Position numbers and translations under genes: made by a program. A stretch of 33,058 bases of DNA from Bradyrhizobiaceae bacterium (GTDB lineage: Bacteria; Pseudomonadota; Alphaproteobacteria; Rhizobiales; Aestuariivirgaceae): NCBI GenBank assembly GCA_947475225.1, contig CANJMQ010000046.1, positions 1 through 33,058 of the forward strand, given 5' to 3'. Every line of letters begins with the position of its first letter. Position 1 is the stretch's first letter. The notes below the pieces were generated by a model that was not told the DNA's origin, did no database searches, and saw only the letters and a list, made by a program, of their open reading frames with translations. Shown here piece after piece: positions 28,270-33,058 of this stretch.

Positions 28270-29274
28270 ATGCGCAAGGTCCTCATCACCGGCTCGGCAG
28301 GCTTCATCGGTTACCATCTCGCGGAACTGCTGCTGGCCGAGGGCTGGATGGTGCATGGCTTCGACGCCCTGACCGACTACTACGACGTGACGCTGAAGCA
28401 GTCCCGTCAGGCCAGGCTGGCGCGCACCAACGCCTTCACCTCGACCACCGCTCGCCTCGAGGACATGGACGCGCTCAGCCGCGCGGCCGAGGAGTCCCGG
28501 CCCGATGTCATCGTCCACCTCGCCGCCCAGGCCGGCGTGCGCTACAGCCTCGAGAACCCCAGGAGCTACGTCGACACCAACCTCACCGGCACCTTCAACG
28601 TGCTGGAGGTGGCGCGCCAGCTTGGCGTGAAGCACCTCGTCTTCGCGTCCACATCCTCGGTCTATGGCGGCAACAGCAAGCTGCCCTTCCAGGAGACCGA
28701 CAAGGCCGACCAGCCGCTCACCATCTATGCCGCCACCAAGAAGGCGGGCGAGGCGCTGGCCCATTCCTATGCCCATCTCTGGGGCGTGCCGATGACCGGG
28801 CTGCGCTTCTTCACCGTCTATGGCCCGTGGGGCCGGCCGGACATGGCGCTGTTCAAGTTCACCCGCGCCATCCTCGAGGGAAAGCCCATCGAGATCTACA
28901 ATGGCGGCGACATGTACCGCGACTTCACCTATGTCGACGACCTGGTGCGCGCCATCGCGCTGCTCATTGATGCCGTGCCGGTGAAGGGCCAGCCCGTGGC
29001 GGCGTTCGACAGCCTCTCCGAGGTCGCGCCCTTCCGCGTCGTGAACATCGGCAATAACGACAAGGTCAAGCTGCTCGACTTCATCGATGCACTGGAACAG
29101 GCCATCGGCATTCCGGCCCAGCGCCATTTCGTCGAGATGCAGAAGGGCGACGTCTTCGCCACCTGGGCGGATGCGAGCCTGCTCAAGGCGCTGACCGGCT
29201 TCAGACCGGCGACCGACTACCGCACCGGCGTCGGGCGCTTCGTGGATTGGTACCGTGGCTACTACCAGAGCTGA
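28270..29274 (+). CDS. NAD-dependent epimerase, UDP-glucuronate 4-epimerase type
   Basis: 334 residues, extended SDR. NAD site TGSAGFIG at the N-terminus; catalytic Ser in [10 protein letters not shown] and the YxxxK pair in [28 protein letters not shown] and [20 protein letters not shown] are hallmarks of the UDP-glucuronate 4-epimerase group (LpsL/CapI-like), which makes UDP-galacturonate from UDP-glucuronate. This points to a uronic-acid-containing polymer. Two starts are possible: GTG 28261, which overlaps the stop of the previous gene, or ATG 28270. The ATG is used because [11 protein letters not shown] is the family start. The 3' end overlaps the next gene by 20 bases. Other UDP-sugar epimerases share the fold, but the DYYD and [14 protein letters not shown] signatures make this the best call. 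Confidence 0.88.
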   Translation: MRKVLITGSAGFIGYHLAELLLAEGWMVHGFDALTDYYDVTLKQSRQARLARTNAFTSTTARLEDMDALSRAAEESRPDVIVHLAAQAGVRYSLENPRSYVDTNLTGTFNVLEVARQLGVKHLVFASTSSVYGGNSKLPFQETDKADQPLTIYAATKKAGEALAHSYAHLWGVPMTGLRFFTVYGPWGRPDMALFKFTRAILEGKPIEIYNGGDMYRDFTYVDDLVRAIALLIDAVPVKGQPVAAFDSLSEVAPFRVVNIGNNDKVKLLDFIDALEQAIGIPAQRHFVEMQKGDVFATWADASLLKALTGFRPATDYRTGVGRFVDWYRGYYQS

Positions 29275-30748
29275 AGTCCCGCTCGAGTCCGCGCTCGATC
29301 TCGCCCGCGCGTTTTCCGCGCGGGGGATCCGCTTCGTGCACTGGAAGAGCAACGGCCATCTCGCCGAAGCGCTCTCGGGCGAGACCGACATCGACATCTA
29401 TGCCGAACCGGCCCAGCGCGATGCCGTCCGCGCCACGCTCGTCGAACAGAACGCGCTCGAGGTCCGCAGCCAGCCTTGGGGGCGCTACCCGGACGTCGAG
29501 GACTGGCTGATGGTCGACGACGCGACCGGCCGCTTCCTCCACATCCACCTGCATTTCGCACTGGTCACCGGCCTGCGCCGCATCAAGCACCTGCGGCTCC
29601 CCTGGGGGCCGGCTTTGCTCGCCCACACCGACCACGCGCTGAATTCCGTCTGGCCCACGCCCACGGCGGAGATGGAGCTGATGATCCTCATCGTCCGCAT
29701 GTGGGCCAAGATGCCGCCAGCCAGGCGCAAGGGAAAGCCGAAGCTGCCATCGCATGTGCGCGCAGAGCTCGATTGGCTCCTGTCGCGTGTCGACGCCGCG
29801 AAACTGAAGGCGCTGGCGGGCGATCTGCTGCCGGGCTTCGACACGACCTCCATCGCAGCACTTCTCACTGATCCTCCGCCGTCGGACGACGCCGTGCTGG
29901 CCGTCAGCCGTGCCGTTTATGGCGCGCTGAAGGAGCATCGCCGCATGCCCTGGGCCCAGGCCCGCCTCAGCGGCATGGCGCTCAATCTCCGGGCGGCCGC
30001 TGCGAAGGAGTTGCGCAAGCTCCGCCCCGCCACCGTCACCGGCAAGCGCGCCGCGGGGCCGGGCCTCGTCGTCGCCTTCATCGGCAGCGACGGCTCGGGC
30101 AAGTCGACGCTCACTGCGGAAATCCGCAGATGGCTGCGCTACAAGCTCGATGTCCATGGCTACTATCTGGGCTCGGGAGATGGCAGCACCCGCCTGTTCG
30201 ACCGGCTGCGCCATGTCGTCAAGGGCAAGGCGAAGAAACACAAGACGCCGAAACCGGAGGGCGCGGCGCGCCTGCCGAAGCGACGCGGCGTCCTCGACCG
30301 GCTGGTGGCGGTGCACCAGCTTCCTGCCATCGGCGCCAAGCGCCGCGACCTGGCCGAGGCCCGCCGCCTCGCTGAGGGCGGCAGCATGGTGGTACTCGAC
30401 CGCTTCCCGCAGCGGCAGGTCAGCGGCATCTACGATGGCCCGCGCCTGCAGGACGGGAATTCCTTCGCCTGGGCGGCCCGCGCCGAAATGAAGGGCTACG
30501 AGGAGCTGGACGCTCTCAAGCCCGATCTCCTCATCAAGCTCGTGGTCTCGCCCGCGGTGGCGCATGCCCGCAAGCCCGATCACAGCCTCGCCAGCATCGC
30601 GCGCAAATGCGACCTCACGCGCGAGCTGAAGTTCGACGGCGTCGAAGTCGTTGCCATCGACGCCGACCAGCCACTCGAGCGGGTGATGCTGGAGACCAAG
30701 CGCGCCGTGTGGCGCCAGATCCTGAAGACTGCCAATGCGCCGCGCTGA
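29255..30748 (+). CDS. nucleotidyltransferase-like and thymidylate kinase-like two-domain protein
   Basis: 497 residues in two parts. The N-terminal half (~20-130) has [20 protein letters not shown], a pattern like the G-D-x-D-x-D core of nucleotidyltransferase-fold proteins, then [13 protein letters not shown]. The C-terminal half (~270-495) is a P-loop kinase resembling thymidylate kinase: Walker [17 protein letters not shown] (275-290), [14 protein letters not shown] as the second acidic motif, and [14 protein letters not shown] as a lid-like region. The substrate is unlikely to be dTMP, given the added domain and the glycan-cluster position. The GTG at 29255 overlaps the epimerase by 20 bases; no better start is nearby. 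The 3' end overlaps the next P-loop gene by 14 bases. The function is unknown. Confidence 0.75.
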   Translation: MATTRAEVPLESALDLARAFSARGIRFVHWKSNGHLAEALSGETDIDIYAEPAQRDAVRATLVEQNALEVRSQPWGRYPDVEDWLMVDDATGRFLHIHLHFALVTGLRRIKHLRLPWGPALLAHTDHALNSVWPTPTAEMELMILIVRMWAKMPPARRKGKPKLPSHVRAELDWLLSRVDAAKLKALAGDLLPGFDTTSIAALLTDPPPSDDAVLAVSRAVYGALKEHRRMPWAQARLSGMALNLRAAAAKELRKLRPATVTGKRAAGPGLVVAFIGSDGSGKSTLTAEIRRWLRYKLDVHGYYLGSGDGSTRLFDRLRHVVKGKAKKHKTPKPEGAARLPKRRGVLDRLVAVHQLPAIGAKRRDLAEARRLAEGGSMVVLDRFPQRQVSGIYDGPRLQDGNSFAWAARAEMKGYEELDALKPDLLIKLVVSPAVAHARKPDHSLASIARKCDLTRELKFDGVEVVAIDADQPLERVMLETKRAVWRQILKTANAPR

Positions 30749-31376
30749 GCCCGTCATCGAGTTCGTGGGCCTGCCGGGTGCCGGCAAGAGCACCATAACC
30801 CGCGCCCTGCCGCCGAGTTGGCCCACCTCGCGCAACACCGATCCGCCGGCGCTTCCGCTGTCGCGCCGCCTGTGGCTCTACCGTCATGCACTGGCCTTCA
30901 TGCTCTCGCTGCGCCCGCTCGAGTGGAAGGATGCGGGCCGCCTCGGCAAGCTCGCCGCCGAGCTGCGTTTCTATGAGGGTGACGCCACGGCCCCGCTGGT
31001 GATCGACCAGGGCATGATCCAGAAACTGTGGTCGATCCTGCTCGACCGCCGCAGCTACAGCCCCGCCGCGCTGGAGCGCCTCATTGCAGCGCTGGGACCA
31101 TCGGCGGCCGATCTCGTCGTCTGGCTCGGCACCCCGCCGGAGCTCGCGGCGGAGCGCCTCGTTTCCCGCAACGGCGGCAATGCCCGCCTGCAGAAGCGGT
31201 CGGAGCCCGAGATGAGGTCGGGCCTCGTTGCCGGTCAGGGGCGTTATGAGATGCTCGTCGACCTCTATCGCCGCCATTCCGCATGCCGCGTGCTCGAACT
31301 CTCCGGCACCGACCCGGTGGAGATCAGTGCCGCCAGGGTTGTCGCCGCCGTGGCTGAGATGGAGGGGCGGGCATGA
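30735..31376 (+). CDS. P-loop kinase-like protein of unknown function
   Basis: 213 residues. Walker A at the N-terminus: FVGLPGAGKSTI (10-21). The central part has PLVIDQGMIQKLWSILLDRR, like the DxD/DRG segment of nucleoside and sugar kinases, then DLVVWLGTPPELAAERLVSR as the strand-and-Arg segment before the lid. No clear family beyond P-loop kinase. It overlaps the previous P-loop gene by 14 bases and the next gene by 4 (ATGA), so it is made together with them. Two kinase-like proteins in a row suggest a shared step, such as phosphorylating a sugar or a lipid carrier; this is inference only. Confidence 0.7.
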   Translation: MRRAEPVIEFVGLPGAGKSTITRALPPSWPTSRNTDPPALPLSRRLWLYRHALAFMLSLRPLEWKDAGRLGKLAAELRFYEGDATAPLVIDQGMIQKLWSILLDRRSYSPAALERLIAALGPSAADLVVWLGTPPELAAERLVSRNGGNARLQKRSEPEMRSGLVAGQGRYEMLVDLYRRHSACRVLELSGTDPVEISAARVVAAVAEMEGRA

Positions 31377-32422
31377 TCGAGATGGCCGCTTCCGAACTGG
31401 CGCTTTCGGTCAAGTTCAACCGCCCGCCGCGCAACGTGCCGTTCACACTCTTCGCGGTCATGCGCAACGAGATGTATTTCCTGCCGGCCTTCCTCGCGCA
31501 TTACCGTGCGCTGGGAGTGGCGCAGTTCGTCATCGTCGACGATGCCTCGGACGACGGCACGGGAGACTATCTCGCCAGCCAGCCCGACTGCTGCTCGGGC
31601 ATCACGCCGGTGCGCTTCGGCACGCGCGTGCGCATCACCGATCCCTCACATGACGGCCTCGCCGGGCGTGCCGGCCCGATCCTCAAGCGCGTGGTTCCGG
31701 ATCACTACCTCATGGGCCAGCCGGTGCTGATCGCCGATGCCGATGAGTTCCTGCTGCTGCCCGCGGAATTCCCCACCGTGCCTGACGTGGTTGCGTTGAT
31801 GCGCCGTCGCGGCTGGAAGTCGGTCGCCGCCTCGCTCATCGACTTCTATCCGGAAAGCCTTGCCGGACTGGAAGACGCCACGGTCCCCGCCACGGCGGCC
31901 GAACTGTTCCGCCGCTTCGGCTATTTCGACGCCGTGCCCTTCGTCACGCTGCGTGAGGGCCAGCAGCCACGCCGCACCGGCCCCACCGCCTCAGAACGCC
32001 TGTTCCGGCTGTGCGGCATTCGCCAGGTGCCGTCGTCACTGGGCGTCCTGCCGCAGAGCTTCACGAGCTGGCTGCCGTTCAAACCGCCGGGTGCTGCGTG
32101 GTACAAGACGCCGATCATCGACTATGACGGCAGGACGTTCATGGTCGCCTCTCATGATGCCAATGTGCCACCGCCCCCCGACATGCTTCTCGCCATGGCG
32201 CATTTCAAGTTCAACGGCGCCACCTGGCAGCGCATCAAGAGCGCCATCGCGCTCAAGTCGCATGCCCGTGGAGGCCAGAAATACGAGCACTACGAGCAGA
32301 TGCTTCAGGCCATGGAGCGGCACAAGCTCGGCTTCCTCGGGGCGGCGTCCCGGCGCTACGCGGACCCGCGTCAACTCGTCGATTGCGGGCTGATGAAGCT
32401 GCCATCCGGGGAGCGCGCATGA
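31373..32422 (+). CDS. glycosyltransferase family 2-like protein
   Basis: 349 residues. FTLFAVMRNEMYFLPAFLAH is the N-terminal landmark of the Glyco_tranf_2_4 group, followed by FVIVDDASDDGTGDYL (nucleotide-binding acidic pair) and LIADADEFLLLPAEF (D-x-D metal site). The middle has a WYKTPIIDYDGRTFMVASHD stretch, and a C-terminal HFKFNGATWQRIKSAI segment is shared by this group. No membrane helices, so likely cytosolic. The ATG at 31373 overlaps the previous TGA (ATGA), and its own TGA overlaps the next ATG in the same way. Donor sugar unknown. Confidence 0.85.
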   Translation: MIEMAASELALSVKFNRPPRNVPFTLFAVMRNEMYFLPAFLAHYRALGVAQFVIVDDASDDGTGDYLASQPDCCSGITPVRFGTRVRITDPSHDGLAGRAGPILKRVVPDHYLMGQPVLIADADEFLLLPAEFPTVPDVVALMRRRGWKSVAASLIDFYPESLAGLEDATVPATAAELFRRFGYFDAVPFVTLREGQQPRRTGPTASERLFRLCGIRQVPSSLGVLPQSFTSWLPFKPPGAAWYKTPIIDYDGRTFMVASHDANVPPPPDMLLAMAHFKFNGATWQRIKSAIALKSHARGGQKYEHYEQMLQAMERHKLGFLGAASRRYADPRQLVDCGLMKLPSGERA

Positions 32423-33058
32423 GCGGCCCCTCCGAAACCGGCGACGAGCACCTGCCCAAGGCAACCACCTCGACGCGGCTCGCCAAGAAGCTTGGCCTCA
32501 CCGATGCCCGCGCCCACTTGATCGCCCGTGAGATCGAGCGACAGGTGCCGGGCCTCGCGCTGGACCGGGGTATCGCCAGGCGCCTCGCCGTCTTCCCCAG
32601 GCTTGGGGTCGTCTACAATCGAATTCAAAAGAATGCCAATACCACGACCATGCTGCTGCTCGACGCCCTCGAGGTCGGTCGCTTGCGCAGCATTCCGCAG
32701 TCGAAGGGCCAGCACCTGCTGTTCTACAAGGCCTGGGCGCTCGGGCGCTTCAGCCTCGAGAACGCCCGCTACATGGTGGTGGTGCGCTCGCCCCATGCGC
32801 GCGCGCTGTCGGCCTTCCTGTTCAAGTTCCGCTTCATGCGCCACACGGCGATGACGCGCTATGGGTGCGAGTTCGACATCACACCACAGGGCTTCATGGA
32901 CTTCCTGCTGTGGCTGCGCGATGGCGCGCTGGCGCGCGACCTGCACTGGGACCTGCAGCTCAAGTCGCTCGCACTGCCCGTCGGGGTGTTCACTGACATC
33001 ATCCATGTCGAGCGCTACGAGGCAGAAATGCGTGAGTTCCTGTCGCACACCCGGCTCG
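32419..33058 (+). CDS. sulfotransferase family 2-like protein (cut by window edge)
   Basis: The frame is open from ATG 32419 to the right edge, 213 residues seen. RLGVVYNRIQKNANTTTMLLL (61-81) is a phosphosulfate-loop variant of the Sulfotransfer_2 group (K-N-A-N-T-T instead of K-T-A-G-T-S). YMVVVRSPHARALSAFLFKF (118-137) is the 3'-phosphate motif with R123 and S131. Conserved GFMDFLLWLRDG follows, matching the middle of this group. The C-terminus is missing, so completeness cannot be judged. It is tied to the previous gene by an ATGA overlap. The acceptor is likely the cluster's polysaccharide. Confidence 0.85.
   Translation, partial: MSGPSETGDEHLPKATTSTRLAKKLGLTDARAHLIAREIERQVPGLALDRGIARRLAVFPRLGVVYNRIQKNANTTTMLLLDALEVGRLRSIPQSKGQHLLFYKAWALGRFSLENARYMVVVRSPHARALSAFLFKFRFMRHTAMTRYGCEFDITPQGFMDFLLWLRDGALARDLHWDLQLKSLALPVGVFTDIIHVERYEAEMREFLSHTRL

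Noticed and set aside
27937..29397. Minus-strand open frame of 486 codons
   Set aside because: Antisense to the UDP-sugar epimerase, whose catalytic motifs are unmistakable.
29201..30838. Minus-strand open frame of 545 codons
   Set aside because: Antisense to the two-domain P-loop gene; no domain and no ribosome site.

Overview
The window looks like chromosomal DNA of a high-GC alphaproteobacterium, probably of the Hyphomicrobiales/Rhizobiales group. The evidence is an alphaproteobacterial-type 5S rRNA 3' end at the left edge, an initiator tRNA with the C1/A72 mismatch, a sorbitol/mannitol smoEFGKS-mtlK operon, an invasion-associated locus B (IalB) type gene and a uronic-acid/sulfated-glycan gene cluster. 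The order and species cannot be fixed from sequence reading alone.

Left part (1-8210). The end of an rRNA operon (5S tail, then a GAAA-loop terminator hairpin) is followed on the minus strand by a tightly coupled operon: CHAD protein, MFS transporter, ureohydrolase. Next come tRNA-fMet with its own promoter and terminator, a TPR-sulfotransferase, an IalB-family gene broken by a frameshift, and a cardiolipin synthase-like phospholipase D. An AT-rich, operator-rich intergenic region of about 500 bp precedes the sugar-alcohol operon.

Middle part (8211-14611). Six plus-strand genes encode a complete sugar-alcohol uptake and oxidation pathway: periplasmic binding protein, two permeases, ATPase, sorbitol dehydrogenase (SDR) and mannitol 2-dehydrogenase. 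Both dehydrogenases would deliver fructose. No fructokinase and no dedicated regulator lie in the window, but the promoter region carries several inverted repeats.

Right part (14608-33058). This is a large surface-glycan region with four transcription blocks. (i) Minus strand 21323 to 14608: glycosyltransferase, GT4 glycosyltransferase, ELM1-like glycosyltransferase, aldo/keto reductase, and a single protein fusing an acyl-adenylating ligase, a carrier domain and a membrane acyltransferase. (ii) Plus strand 21469 to 24886: a second ELM1-like protein, an ATP-grasp protein of the sugar-transfer type and a sulfotransferase. (iii) Minus strand 27293 to 24883: an ABC exporter and a second sulfotransferase. 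(iv) Plus strand 27530 to the right edge: glycosyltransferase, UDP-glucuronate 4-epimerase-like enzyme, two P-loop kinase-like proteins of unknown role, a GT2-like glycosyltransferase and a further sulfotransferase cut by the window edge. Nearly every junction in block iv is an overlap. With the TPR-sulfotransferase at 3.5 kb, four sulfotransferases of different subtypes lie within 33 kb. My inference is that the region builds, exports and decorates (by sulfation and possibly acylation) a uronic-acid-containing cell-surface polysaccharide. The structure of the product is not readable from the sequence.
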